Assembly: GCF_023509475.1 (NCBI RefSeq)
Contig: NZ_JAKSDZ010000031.1
Coordinates: 1 to 35,169, forward strand
Direction: 5' to 3'
DNA from: Aestuariirhabdus haliotis
GTDB lineage: Bacteria; Pseudomonadota; Gammaproteobacteria; Pseudomonadales; Aestuariirhabdaceae
Length of the DNA: 35,169 nt
Position numbers and translations under genes: made by a program. The notes beneath the pieces are model-generated. The model saw only the letters and a list, made by a program, of their open reading frames with translations. It was not told the origin of the DNA and ran no database searches. Below, piece after piece: positions 9,516 through 18,005 of the stretch. Position 1 is the stretch's first letter; every line of letters begins with the position of its first letter.

Positions 9516-9546
9516 TACAAATTTACAAATAAAAAGAATGATTTCA

Positions 9547-10794
9547 ATGAAGCCTCAAAACAGAGAGATCGCTGTTCTGGGTGCAGGCATAGTGGGCTGC
9601 AGCTGTGCCCTCGCCCTGCAACAATCTGGCTATCAGGTCACCCTGATCGACCCAGGCGGCATTAGCGAAGGTTGCTCTAAAGGCAATGCGGGACACTTTG
9701 CTACCGAGCAAGTACTGCCTCTCGCAACTCCTGGATTGCTGTGGAAAATTCCCGGTATGTTGCTGGACCCACTGGGACCGGTTGCGATACGCGCCCCCTA
9801 CTTCCATCGCATAGCGCCCTGGCTGGTGCGGTTTATGCTCAACACACGCCAACAGCCTTTTAGCGCGGGTACCCAGGCGCTTTGCAGACTCAATGAAGCC
9901 TCGTTACCCGCCTGGCAACGACTGATAAAACGGATCGGTGCCCAAGAGCTGTTCAGGCTCGAAGGCTCTCTGCTGGTGTTTGAAAAACAGCAAAGCTTCG
10001 ATAATTACCGGGCCACACAGGAGACGTTACGCAGCTGCGGTGTGGATTCGATACCGCTCTCAGGTAACGAAGCCCGGGAGATGGAGCCGGCGTTGTCAGG
10101 CACTATTCGCCACGCCCTGTTATTCCCGAATACCGGACACACCACCAACCCATACCGCTTGACAAAAACCATCGCCAACGCCTTCACCGCCCGTGGTGGT
10201 CGATACCTGCAACAGGCGGCATCCCGGCTTCGCATTGTTGATGACGGCGTAGAGTGTGGCCTGGACTCCGGTCCCCGGCAGTTTTCCTCCTTGGTCCTGG
10301 CGACCGGCGCCTGGTCGCGCCCTCTGCTCAAGCAACTAACGGGTAAATCCATACCTCTCGACACCGAACGTGGTTATCACTTGATGCTGCCACAATCTGG
10401 TAACGCCCTGCGGGTTCCGGTCACATCCGCCGAACGGCGCTTTATCATGACCCCGATGGAAGAGGGATTGCGGCTGGCCGGAACGGTTGAGTTTGGTGGT
10501 CTCGACTTGCCCCCCAATATGCGGCGTGCCGATATGCTGGCCCACCATGCACAAGCGTTACTGCCCAACGAGCAAAGCACGACGGGGGAAAAATGGATGG
10601 GGTTTCGGCCATCGCTGCCCGATTCCCTGCCCGTGATCGACCGTATCGGTCCCAGGGGACAGCTATTACTGGCCTTTGGACACCAGCATCTGGGCCTCAC
10701 CCAGGCGGCCATCACCGCGGAACTCGTGCTCAAACTGGCCAATCATGAACATCCCGAACTCGACCCGAGTCCGTTTCGGCTGGATCGGTTTTGA
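9547..10794 (+). CDS. FAD-dependent D-amino acid oxidase/dehydrogenase (hydroxy-D-proline)
   Basis: A DadA-like flavoprotein of about 415 residues, expected to oxidise cis-4-hydroxy-D-proline to pyrroline-4-hydroxy-2-carboxylate. An N-terminal dinucleotide-binding motif is seen (VLGAGIVGCSCALAL, GxGxxG at 12-17). A C-terminal segment typical of the DAO fold is also present (GFRPSLPDSLPVIDRIG, then LLLAFGHQHLGLTQA). Start codons are possible at 9538 and 9547; neither has a strong ribosome site, and I chose the one that gives the usual spacing to the FAD motif. It is a single-subunit enzyme, unlike the multi-subunit LhpBEF type. It is transcribed away from the epimerase across the operator region. 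The assignment to hydroxy-D-proline is inferred from context. Confidence 0.88.
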   Translation: MKPQNREIAVLGAGIVGCSCALALQQSGYQVTLIDPGGISEGCSKGNAGHFATEQVLPLATPGLLWKIPGMLLDPLGPVAIRAPYFHRIAPWLVRFMLNTRQQPFSAGTQALCRLNEASLPAWQRLIKRIGAQELFRLEGSLLVFEKQQSFDNYRATQETLRSCGVDSIPLSGNEAREMEPALSGTIRHALLFPNTGHTTNPYRLTKTIANAFTARGGRYLQQAASRLRIVDDGVECGLDSGPRQFSSLVLATGAWSRPLLKQLTGKSIPLDTERGYHLMLPQSGNALRVPVTSAERRFIMTPMEEGLRLAGTVEFGGLDLPPNMRRADMLAHHAQALLPNEQSTTGEKWMGFRPSLPDSLPVIDRIGPRGQLLLAFGHQHLGLTQAAITAELVLKLANHEHPELDPSPFRLDRF

Positions 10795-10812
10795 GATAAA
10801 AAAATTTATATT

Positions 10813-10835
10813 TGTATATTGTATAAAATATACAT
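10813..10835. promoter_or_regulatory. Predicted second GntR operator, upstream of the transporter operon
   Basis: TTGTATAAAATATACAT at 10819-10835 matches the reverse complement of the 9499-9515 palindrome at 16 of 17 positions. It overlaps a wider perfect inverted repeat, TGTATATT...AATATACA, at 10813-10834. It lies between the oxidase stop and the solute-binding protein gene, so the importer-deaminase-dehydrogenase operon is probably under the same regulator. Confidence 0.75.
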
Positions 10836-10940
10836 AGCGACTAGAGTAATTATCGTTCGCATTAAACCAGCGCTGGAAACCGCCAGTTCTTAGCGAGTGA
10901 CCAGCATCAAACTCCCTTAATGTTTGGAGAAAAGTGCAAG

Positions 10941-12011
10941 ATGAAAAACACAATAAGAAAACTCTCAATTGCATCTGTTGGTATTTTGCTGTGCACAAAC
11001 GCACTGGCAAAGGACAGCCTGACCGTTGTGTCATGGGGTGGATCATTCACCAAAAGCCAGATGGAGGCCTATCACAAACCCTTTACCAACAAGACGGGTG
11101 TCGAAATTGTGTCGGAAGATTTCAGCGGCGGGCTGGCGGAAATAAAAGCCCAGGTAGAATCGGGCAATATCACCTGGGATCTGGTCTCTCTGGATAAACC
11201 CGATATCGTCCGCGGATGCGCCGAAGGCTTGCTAGAGCCCTTTGATCCTGCCCTGCTACTCGACGGCGAAGACGGTACTCCCGCAAAAGCGGATTTCGTG
11301 CCCGGTGCCCTGCACGAATGCGCGATCGCATCTATCGTGGTTTCCAACATCATTGCCTTCGACGAAACCCGGTACAAGGGTAAAACCGCGCCCTCGAAAC
11401 TCACCGACCTGTTTGACCTGACGAATTATCCGGGCCGTCGTTCCCTGCAAAAGCAACCCCAAGGTAATCTTGAATGGGCACTCCTGGCCGACGGTGTCGC
11501 CGCCCAGGATATTTACTCAACATTAGAAACCCGTGAAGGTCGAGATCGGGCGTTCAGGAAATTGGATTCCATCAAGCAGGATGTCGTCTGGTGGACAACC
11601 GGTGCTCAACCTCCGCAAATGCTCGCTGATGGCGAAGTAGTCATGGCGTCTGCTTTCAATGGTCGTATCGATAATGCTCAGCACAAAGAGGGTAAACCTT
11701 TCCGCATCATCTGGGATCACCAGATCGGTTATATGAACGGTTGGGCGATTCCGAAGGGCAGTAAAAACCTGAAAAAAGCGCAGGATTTTGCCGTATTTTC
11801 GTCCAGTACGACGGCGCTCGCCGAGCAAGCTCGCTGGATTGCTTATGGCCCAACCCGTAAATCTTCATCCAAACTGCTCGATGCAGACTTGTTGAAAAGG
11901 CTGCCCACCGCACCCAACAACTTCCAGACAGCTTTTATGTTTGATGATGAATGGTGGATCGATTATGCCGATGAACTGAACGAAGAGTTCAATACCTGGC
12001 TGGCCAAGTAA
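10941..12011 (+). CDS. Periplasmic solute-binding protein of a polyamine-type ABC importer
   Basis: A protein of about 356 residues with a Sec signal peptide (cleavage probably after ALA, residue 23). The mature part begins SLTVVSWGGSFTKSQ, typical of the PotD/PotF-like family 1 binding proteins. It should capture the substrate and pass it to the two permeases downstream. GGAGA about 11 bases before the ATG at 10941 supports this start over the in-frame ATG at 10920. It is first in the operon with the ATPase, two permeases, deaminase and aldehyde dehydrogenase. The location points to hydroxyproline or a related N-heterocycle such as its betaine as ligand, although the family was named for polyamines. 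Confidence 0.9.
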   Translation: MKNTIRKLSIASVGILLCTNALAKDSLTVVSWGGSFTKSQMEAYHKPFTNKTGVEIVSEDFSGGLAEIKAQVESGNITWDLVSLDKPDIVRGCAEGLLEPFDPALLLDGEDGTPAKADFVPGALHECAIASIVVSNIIAFDETRYKGKTAPSKLTDLFDLTNYPGRRSLQKQPQGNLEWALLADGVAAQDIYSTLETREGRDRAFRKLDSIKQDVVWWTTGAQPPQMLADGEVVMASAFNGRIDNAQHKEGKPFRIIWDHQIGYMNGWAIPKGSKNLKKAQDFAVFSSSTTALAEQARWIAYGPTRKSSSKLLDADLLKRLPTAPNNFQTAFMFDDEWWIDYADELNEEFNTWLAK

Positions 12012-12065
12012 GCCCTGCCCTCCTGCCGATTCCTTAGCGGGAATCTATGCCAATCCGGTTGGCCC

Positions 12066-12109
12066 GGTCACTTGAGAATGAATGGTCCCCACATCCGTCT
12101 CAAGTGACC
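12066..12109 (+). promoter_or_regulatory. Intercistronic hairpin after the binding-protein gene
   Basis: GGTCACTTGAGA (12066-12077) and TCTCAAGTGACC (12098-12109) form a perfect 12-bp stem with a 20-nt loop and no T-run. It sits between the binding-protein and ATPase genes. In ABC operons such structures often stabilise the upstream mRNA or reduce downstream expression, so that binding protein exceeds membrane components. Confidence 0.7.
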
Positions 12110-12143
12110 CACTCAAATAACGATAAAAAAGAGGTGTTTCCCC

Positions 12144-13244
12144 GTGGGTAGCGAAAACTGCAGTTACGTCAGCTTCCAGAATGTTCAAAAAACCTATGAT
12201 GGCGAAGTTTTGGTGGTTAAGGATTTTAATCTGGATATTGCTCAGGGAGAGTTTGTGACCATGCTGGGCCCTTCCGGCTCTGGCAAAACCACCTGCCTGA
12301 TGATGCTGGCAGGCTTTGAAACCGCCACCCAGGGCGAGATTTTTGTCGACGGTGTTCCCGTCAATAATCTCGCACCTCACAAGCGGGACATCGGCATGGT
12401 CTTTCAAAACTATGCCCTGTTCCCTCACCTGACCATTGCCGAAAACCTTTCCTTCCCTCTGACCGTAAGAAAACTGCCCAAACATGAAATCGAAGCGCGG
12501 GTAAAACGTTCACTGGATATGATCGAGCTACCCCAGGTTGCAGGCCGTCGTCCAGGTCAATTATCCGGAGGTCAACAGCAGCGAGTCGCACTGGCTCGTG
12601 CGTTGGTTTTTGAACCCAAGCTGATTCTGATGGACGAACCCCTGGGAGCCCTGGACAAACAACTGCGCGAACAGATGCAGTATGAGATTAAACACCTTCA
12701 CGAACGCCTGGGCATCACCGTGCTCTATGTCACCCACGATCAAACCGAAGCGCTGACCATGTCGGACCGGGTTGCGGTTTTTAACGAAGGCGTAGTGCAA
12801 CAACTGGCCTCGCCAACCGAGCTCTATGAGGCACCTGCCAACTCCTTTGTTGCGCAGTTTATCGGGGAAAATAACAAGATTTCCGGTACCGTCGCGACAA
12901 TACAGGATAACCATTGTGACGTTACGGTTGGCAACCACAGGGTCAAGGCCCAACCCGTAAATGTGTTAACGACCGGCAAGCCCACCACCCTTTCCATTCG
13001 CCCCGAACGCATCAAGATCAACCCGAATCCCGATCAGTGCGACAACCGTTTCGAAGCCCAGGTGCTGGAGTTGATTTATCACGGTGACCACCTGAGAACA
13101 CGCATTCAATTGATGGACGACGACCAGTTTATCGTCAAACTACCCAACGCCAGCGAGCCGTTAAAAATCGCCAAGGGCGATGCCATAAAGGTCGGCTGGA
13201 ACAGCAAAGACTGCCGCGCACTCGATGCGATCTCCTCGTTGTAG
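12144..13244 (+). CDS. ABC transporter ATPase, PotA-like
   Basis: A 366-residue ATPase driving the importer. Walker A is GPSGSGKTT (42-50), the signature LSGGQ is at 140-144, Walker B LILMDE at 160-165 and the switch His is His198. A C-terminal TOBE-like domain follows (about 280-360; IRPERIKI). The start codon is GTG with AGAGG upstream; no ATG lies nearby in frame. It is the second gene of the importer operon, and the next gene begins 22 bases after its stop. Confidence 0.93.
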   Translation: MGSENCSYVSFQNVQKTYDGEVLVVKDFNLDIAQGEFVTMLGPSGSGKTTCLMMLAGFETATQGEIFVDGVPVNNLAPHKRDIGMVFQNYALFPHLTIAENLSFPLTVRKLPKHEIEARVKRSLDMIELPQVAGRRPGQLSGGQQQRVALARALVFEPKLILMDEPLGALDKQLREQMQYEIKHLHERLGITVLYVTHDQTEALTMSDRVAVFNEGVVQQLASPTELYEAPANSFVAQFIGENNKISGTVATIQDNHCDVTVGNHRVKAQPVNVLTTGKPTTLSIRPERIKINPNPDQCDNRFEAQVLELIYHGDHLRTRIQLMDDDQFIVKLPNASEPLKIAKGDAIKVGWNSKDCRALDAISSL

Positions 13245-13266
13245 TCGTTCACCAGAGGATAAGCAG

Positions 13267-14550
13267 ATGAAACCACAAGAGAGTGTCGCACCGTCGACTT
13301 TTTTTACGATGCAAAAAGTGTTGAGCCGAAAAAAGAATCCGGGACTCAAGGAAAAACTACGCCGGGCAGAACGCTGGAACAGAATCAAAGCCTTCTTGCT
13401 GGTCGTTCCCCTACTGGTGTTTGTCGGTATCAGTTTTATCGGTCCCATCACCGAAATGCTACACCGCAGCGTATACGACCCTCTGGTGGCAGACAATTTG
13501 CCCAAAACCATCACCGCCTTGCAAAACTGGGATCGCCAGGCATTGCCCGAGGAGGCAGCATATCGCGCCCTGGTTACCGAACTCCTGTCGCTTCAGAAGC
13601 AGCGTATCTTGCCCAAGGTGGCTGGCCGCCTGAACACCGAACAGTCAGGGATGCGCAGCCTGATGACAAAGAGTGCGCGAAAACTCTCTCGCCTGTCAGT
13701 GATCGACAATGCCAAAGAATCACTTATCGCCATCGACCAGCGCTGGCAACAGATCGGCTACTGGAGTGCCATCGCAAACCTGGATTCCCGCTATACGCTG
13801 AGCCATTATCTGGCCGCTGTGGATATGCGATATGACGAACAAGGTGACATTACCGCCCAACCAGAGCAGCGCCAGATCTATAAATCACTATTCATCAAAA
13901 CCCTGGGCATATCGCTGGCCATCACCCTGCTCTGCTTGCTACTGGGTTATCCTCTGGCTTACATGTTGGCCACCCTGCCCGACAAGCAATCCAACCTGTT
14001 GATGATCATGGTGTTGTTACCCTTCTGGACTTCTCTGCTGGTGCGTACCACCTCCTGGATTGTATTGCTGCAAACCGAGGGGGTGATTAATGACGTGCTG
14101 ATGGCATTGGGCGTGATCGATGAGCGCATCCAGATGATTCACAATCTGTTTGGCACCTTGATAGCCATGACCCACATTCTGCTCCCCTTTATGATCTTGC
14201 CCCTGTACAGCGTGATGAAAGGTATTTCTCCCACCTATATGCGTGCGGCTCGATCACTGGGCGCCAACCCGGTGTATGCCTTCATCAAAATCTATATGCC
14301 GCAGACCTTACCCGGGGTCGGGGCCGGAGCAATACTCACCTTTATTCTGTCCATCGGCTTTTATATTACCCCCGCTCTGGTGGGCGGTCGAAGCGGGCAA
14401 ATGGTGTCCAATTTTATTGCTTACCATATGCAGACTTCGCTCAACTGGGGGCTGGCAGCCGCCATCGGTGGCATTCTGCTCGCCGCCGTACTCCTGCTCT
14501 ACTACGTCTATAACCGCCTCGTCGGTATCAACAGTTTGAAAATGGGGTAA
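13267..14550 (+). CDS. ABC permease, PotB-like, with a large periplasmic insertion
   Basis: A 427-residue inner-membrane permease. TM1 is at about 42-60, then a hydrophilic, largely helical stretch of about 147 residues (61-207), then the standard core of five helices. The EAA loop that contacts the ATPase is AARSLGANPVYAFIKIYMP (about 327-345). Ordinary PotB-type permeases are about 280-300 residues long with a short first loop, so the insertion accounts for the extra length. The start at 13267 has AGAGGA upstream; the frame is open to 13225, inside the preceding gene. It is followed after 5 bases by the partner permease. Confidence 0.9.
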   Translation: MKPQESVAPSTFFTMQKVLSRKKNPGLKEKLRRAERWNRIKAFLLVVPLLVFVGISFIGPITEMLHRSVYDPLVADNLPKTITALQNWDRQALPEEAAYRALVTELLSLQKQRILPKVAGRLNTEQSGMRSLMTKSARKLSRLSVIDNAKESLIAIDQRWQQIGYWSAIANLDSRYTLSHYLAAVDMRYDEQGDITAQPEQRQIYKSLFIKTLGISLAITLLCLLLGYPLAYMLATLPDKQSNLLMIMVLLPFWTSLLVRTTSWIVLLQTEGVINDVLMALGVIDERIQMIHNLFGTLIAMTHILLPFMILPLYSVMKGISPTYMRAARSLGANPVYAFIKIYMPQTLPGVGAGAILTFILSIGFYITPALVGGRSGQMVSNFIAYHMQTSLNWGLAAAIGGILLAAVLLLYYVYNRLVGINSLKMG

Positions 14551-14555
14551 CTCAG

Positions 14556-15404
14556 ATGTCTCTACCAACCTATTGCACACCGCTGGAACGAATAGCCCAT
14601 CTCTCGTATCGATTATTTTGTTACGGAGTGCTTTTTTTCCTGGTGATGCCGATCCTGATTATTATCCCGCTGTCATTTAATGCCGAGCCCTACTTCTCTT
14701 TCAGTGAAGGCATGCTAAACCTCGACAGCAGTGCTTTTTCCCTGCGTTGGTACCAGGACATGGTGAACAACAGCCAATGGATCAACGCACTGAAAAACAG
14801 TTTGATCATCGCTATCGCCTCAACCTTTCTCGCAACCAGTCTTGGCACCCTGGCTGCACTGGGTTTAGCGCGCAACGATATGCCGTTGCGTAATCTGGTC
14901 ATGGCATTGCTGATATCCCCGATGATCGTTCCGGTCATTATCGCAGCGGCCGGCATGTATTTTTTCTACACCAAACTGGGTATGGGACAGACATACACCG
15001 GCGTTATTTTGGCTCATACCGTATTGGGTGTGCCCTTTGTCGTCATCACAGTGACATCAACTCTGGTTGGATTCGATCATAGCCTGACCCGAGCCGCTGC
15101 CAATCTGGGGGCCAGCCCGAGTCGTACCTTTTTCAAAATTACCATGCCTCTGATTCGACCGGGTGTTATTTCCGGGGGACTGTTTTCATTTGGCACTTCC
15201 TTCGATGAGGTGGTGGTTGTCCTCTTTATCAGCGGAGTTGAACAACGTACGGTGCCGCGGCAAATGTGGTCCGGCATACGCGAACAGATCAGCCCGACCA
15301 TTCTCGCGGTTGCCACTTTGCTTATTGTTCTGTCGATATTGCTGCTGGTGACACTGGAACTGCTACGCAGAAGGAATGCACGAATGCGTGGAATACGCGA
15401 ATAA
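14556..15404 (+). CDS. ABC permease, PotC-like
   Basis: A 282-residue inner-membrane permease with about six hydrophobic helices, of ordinary length for the family. The EAA loop is TRAAANLGASPSRTFFKITMP. GGGG lies about 10 bases before the ATG, overlapping the end of the preceding permease gene. It completes the binding protein-ATPase-two permease set. The next gene (deaminase) follows after 121 bases with its own good ribosome site. Confidence 0.93.
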   Translation: MSLPTYCTPLERIAHLSYRLFCYGVLFFLVMPILIIIPLSFNAEPYFSFSEGMLNLDSSAFSLRWYQDMVNNSQWINALKNSLIIAIASTFLATSLGTLAALGLARNDMPLRNLVMALLISPMIVPVIIAAAGMYFFYTKLGMGQTYTGVILAHTVLGVPFVVITVTSTLVGFDHSLTRAAANLGASPSRTFFKITMPLIRPGVISGGLFSFGTSFDEVVVVLFISGVEQRTVPRQMWSGIREQISPTILAVATLLIVLSILLLVTLELLRRRNARMRGIRE

Positions 15405-15525
15405 CTCTGACCGATTTATCTCAACCGGGGCGTCTCAATGAGGCGGCCCACCCCATCAAAAAAAGGTAACGATACCCCTTTCACAAGAAGGGCAACCACA
15501 CTTTGTCTGAAAAGAGGATTTTGTA

Positions 15526-16401
15526 ATGAATATTGAAGGCGTGTTAGTCCCTGTAGTCACCCCGTTCGACGAGCAGAATAATGTCGATTATTCCGCGCTC
15601 GGCAAACTATTGGATCACCTTATCGAAGCCGGCGTTCGCGGTATTGTGGCCTGCGGCACGACCGGAGAGTACTACACCTTCAACGACGAAGAGCGGCACG
15701 GGGTTATGTCATTTATCGCCGACCATGTCGGTGACCGCGCCCTGTTGATTGCCGGCGTCAACGATACCTATACCGCCGGATCGATCCAAAAAGCCAAACA
15801 GGCCAAAGCGATGGGTTATCAAGGATTGATGCTGGCGCCACCCATCTATTGCCTGCCCCAGGAAAACGAAATCATCTGCCATTTCAAAACCGTCAGCCGG
15901 GAAGCCGACATGCCCATCATCATGTATAACTTCCCCGCGCGTTCAGGGGTAGAGATAAGTGTCGAGGCGGTGATCGAGCTAAGCCATGATAAAAATATCA
16001 TAGGCATCAAGGAAAGCAGCGGTGATTTCAGTCGAGCCCTGAGTTTAATCAACGCTGGCCTGAGCAATTTCGAAGTGGTCTGCGGCTCCGACGACCAGGC
16101 GGCCGATTATCTGTTCTGGGGTGTACGCTCCTGGATCGGAGGCGCTGCAAACTATCTGGCCGAATCCCACGTGCAATTAATCGACGCCGCCAAGCAAGGC
16201 GACTTTTCAACACTGCGCACGATCATGCAGCGTATCTTGCCAGTCATCAAAGATCAGGAATCGGCCGACTATAACCAGAAAGCCAAACTGGGTTGCGCAC
16301 AGATCGGCATTCCCGTGGGCACCGTACGGGCGCCACTTTTACCGATTTGTGATAAAGACAAAGCCATCTTTCTTGGCAAATTAAACCAGGCAATTCAATA
16401 A
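15526..16401 (+). CDS. Pyrroline-4-hydroxy-2-carboxylate deaminase (DHDPS family)
   Basis: A 291-residue class I aldolase-fold enzyme expected to deaminate and dehydrate pyrroline-4-hydroxy-2-carboxylate to alpha-ketoglutarate semialdehyde (the LhpC/HypD step). The family motifs are GTTGEYYTF (44-52), Tyr134 in YNFPARSG and the Schiff-base Lys162 in GIKESSGD. AGAGG precedes the ATG. The genuine lysine-biosynthetic DapA has the same fold and motifs, but this gene lies inside a hydroxyproline operon and its stop is followed immediately by the dehydrogenase gene. Dihydrodipicolinate synthase is therefore the less likely reading. Confidence 0.88.
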   Translation: MNIEGVLVPVVTPFDEQNNVDYSALGKLLDHLIEAGVRGIVACGTTGEYYTFNDEERHGVMSFIADHVGDRALLIAGVNDTYTAGSIQKAKQAKAMGYQGLMLAPPIYCLPQENEIICHFKTVSREADMPIIMYNFPARSGVEISVEAVIELSHDKNIIGIKESSGDFSRALSLINAGLSNFEVVCGSDDQAADYLFWGVRSWIGGAANYLAESHVQLIDAAKQGDFSTLRTIMQRILPVIKDQESADYNQKAKLGCAQIGIPVGTVRAPLLPICDKDKAIFLGKLNQAIQ

Positions 16402-16413
16402 ATGGAGGCCACC

Positions 16414-17901
16414 ATGTCTTGTACCAAAGAACATATTTTTGACTCAGCTCGTGACGGGAAACTGGTAGCCCGTGCGTTGATTGATACGGATACGATGCCT
16501 CAGGAAGAGGCCTTTTTCGACACATTAAACCCCTTTGACAACAGCGTTATCGGTCAAGTGCAACGTTGCGATACACGGCACGTAAACGCAGCCGTAGAGG
16601 TCGCCCGAAGCTGTTTTGAGTCGGGCGACTGGTCCAGACTATCGCCAAGCGAACGCAAAATCATTATGCAACGCTGGGCCGCCCTGGTCGAACAGCACAG
16701 CGAGGAGCTGGCCGCGCTGGATTGTGTCGATGGAGGAAAACCCATTAGTGAATGCCTGGCGACGGACATTCCGGAATCGATTCAAACCCTGTCCTGGTAC
16801 GCCGAAGCGATCGACAAATTGTTTGGCAAAGTGGCCCCTACCGGTTGCGATACCCTGGCGATGATCGTCAAGGAACCGGTCGGTGTCGTCGCCGCAATCT
16901 TGCCCTGGAATTTCCCGGCACTGATGTTTGTCTGGAAAGTAGCACCTGCCCTGGTGGCTGGTAACTCGGTCATCGTGAAACCGGCAGAACAGACTTCATT
17001 GAGCGCCTATCGGCTGGTGCAGTTAGCCTATGAGGCGGGTATTCCGGCTGGCGCCCTATCCCTGGTGACCGGTTTCGGTGAAGAAGTTGGACACCCCCTG
17101 GGCTTGCATCAGGACATTGATATGGCGTCCTTTACCGGGTCAACAGAGGTGGGCCGGCTGTTTCTTGGTTATGCGGCACAAAGCAACCTCAAGGGTATTG
17201 TGTTGGAATGTGGCGGCAAAAGCCCGCAAGTGATTTTCCAGGACGCCTATGCACTGGAAGAGATCGCCGACGACATACTCTCCGCCGCGTTTTGGAATAT
17301 GGGGGAGAACTGCAGTTGTGGTTCGCGTTTGATTGTTCACCGGACGATCAAAGATGAACTTCTGAGTGTACTCAAAGCGCGCCTGGCAAGCTGGAAGGTG
17401 GGTAACCCTCAGGATCCCGATGTATCCATAGGGCCTATGGTCGAACAGGTTCATTTCGACAAGGTCTGTTCGCACCTGGAGAATGCCAAAGCCGAGGGCG
17501 CCAGGTTGGTATGGGGCGGTAGATTATTAGAAGACGGGGCAGGCATGTGCATTGAGCCCACCATCTTCGATGACGTAACACCACAAATGACGCTCTTCCA
17601 AGAAGAGGTATTTGGTCCCGTTCTGGCGGTGACCTGTTTCGATAGCGAAGAGGAAGCCATCGCCTTGGCCAACGATACCGACTATGGTTTAGCCGCTTCT
17701 CTCTATACCGCCGACGTGCGCCGCGCGCATCGGGTCTCCCGCGCCATTCGGGCGGGCACCGTATCGGTGAATTGCTTCTCCGAAGGCGACATCAGCACTC
17801 CTTTCGGGGGCTATAAGCAGTCCGGTTTTGGCGGCAGGGACAATGGCGCCGAAGCGTTCGAGCAGTACGTCGAAACCAAAACCATCTGGTACGCCAACTA
17901 G
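16414..17901 (+). CDS. Aldehyde dehydrogenase, likely alpha-ketoglutarate semialdehyde dehydrogenase
   Basis: A 495-residue NAD(P)-dependent ALDH. The catalytic Glu265 lies in LECGGKSPQ and the nucleophile Cys300 in GENCSCGSR. The cofactor-region motif is ILPWNFPALM, and the C-terminal FGGYKQSGFGGRD is also seen. In this context it should oxidise alpha-ketoglutarate semialdehyde to alpha-ketoglutarate, the last step. Sequence features resemble the PuuC/betaine-aldehyde type more than the classic 2,5-dioxovalerate dehydrogenases, so the substrate is inferred from position. An in-frame ATG at 16402 overlaps the ribosome site; GGAGG at 16404-16408, five bases before the ATG at 16414, decides for the latter. 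Confidence 0.9.
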   Translation: MSCTKEHIFDSARDGKLVARALIDTDTMPQEEAFFDTLNPFDNSVIGQVQRCDTRHVNAAVEVARSCFESGDWSRLSPSERKIIMQRWAALVEQHSEELAALDCVDGGKPISECLATDIPESIQTLSWYAEAIDKLFGKVAPTGCDTLAMIVKEPVGVVAAILPWNFPALMFVWKVAPALVAGNSVIVKPAEQTSLSAYRLVQLAYEAGIPAGALSLVTGFGEEVGHPLGLHQDIDMASFTGSTEVGRLFLGYAAQSNLKGIVLECGGKSPQVIFQDAYALEEIADDILSAAFWNMGENCSCGSRLIVHRTIKDELLSVLKARLASWKVGNPQDPDVSIGPMVEQVHFDKVCSHLENAKAEGARLVWGGRLLEDGAGMCIEPTIFDDVTPQMTLFQEEVFGPVLAVTCFDSEEEAIALANDTDYGLAASLYTADVRRAHRVSRAIRAGTVSVNCFSEGDISTPFGGYKQSGFGGRDNGAEAFEQYVETKTIWYAN

Positions 17902-17911
17902 CAGACCTGGT

Positions 17912-17955
17912 CATAAAGCACCTTTCTGAACCCAGGTTCCGGAAGGTGCTTTATG
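17912..17955. terminator. Bidirectional terminator-like hairpin between convergent genes
   Basis: CATAAAGCACCTT (17912-17924) pairs perfectly with AAGGTGCTTTATG (17943-17955). The loop contains a second small stem, GAACC/GGTTC. No long T-run follows on either strand, so termination efficiency is uncertain. It closes the hydroxyproline operon and faces the phosphatase gene from the other side. Confidence 0.65.
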
Positions 17956-18005
17956 GTCAGCAAAACGATTTCTGTCGGGTTAAAACTCTGGCTGACTTAT
18001 CCCCG

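Noticed and set aside
9499-9546. Upstream TTG start for the FAD oxidase
   Set aside because: The extension is the operator palindrome itself and codes for an unlikely leader.
15526-16401. dapA (lysine biosynthesis)
   Set aside because: Same fold and motifs, but its place within the hydroxyproline operon, next to the aldehyde dehydrogenase, fits the deaminase.
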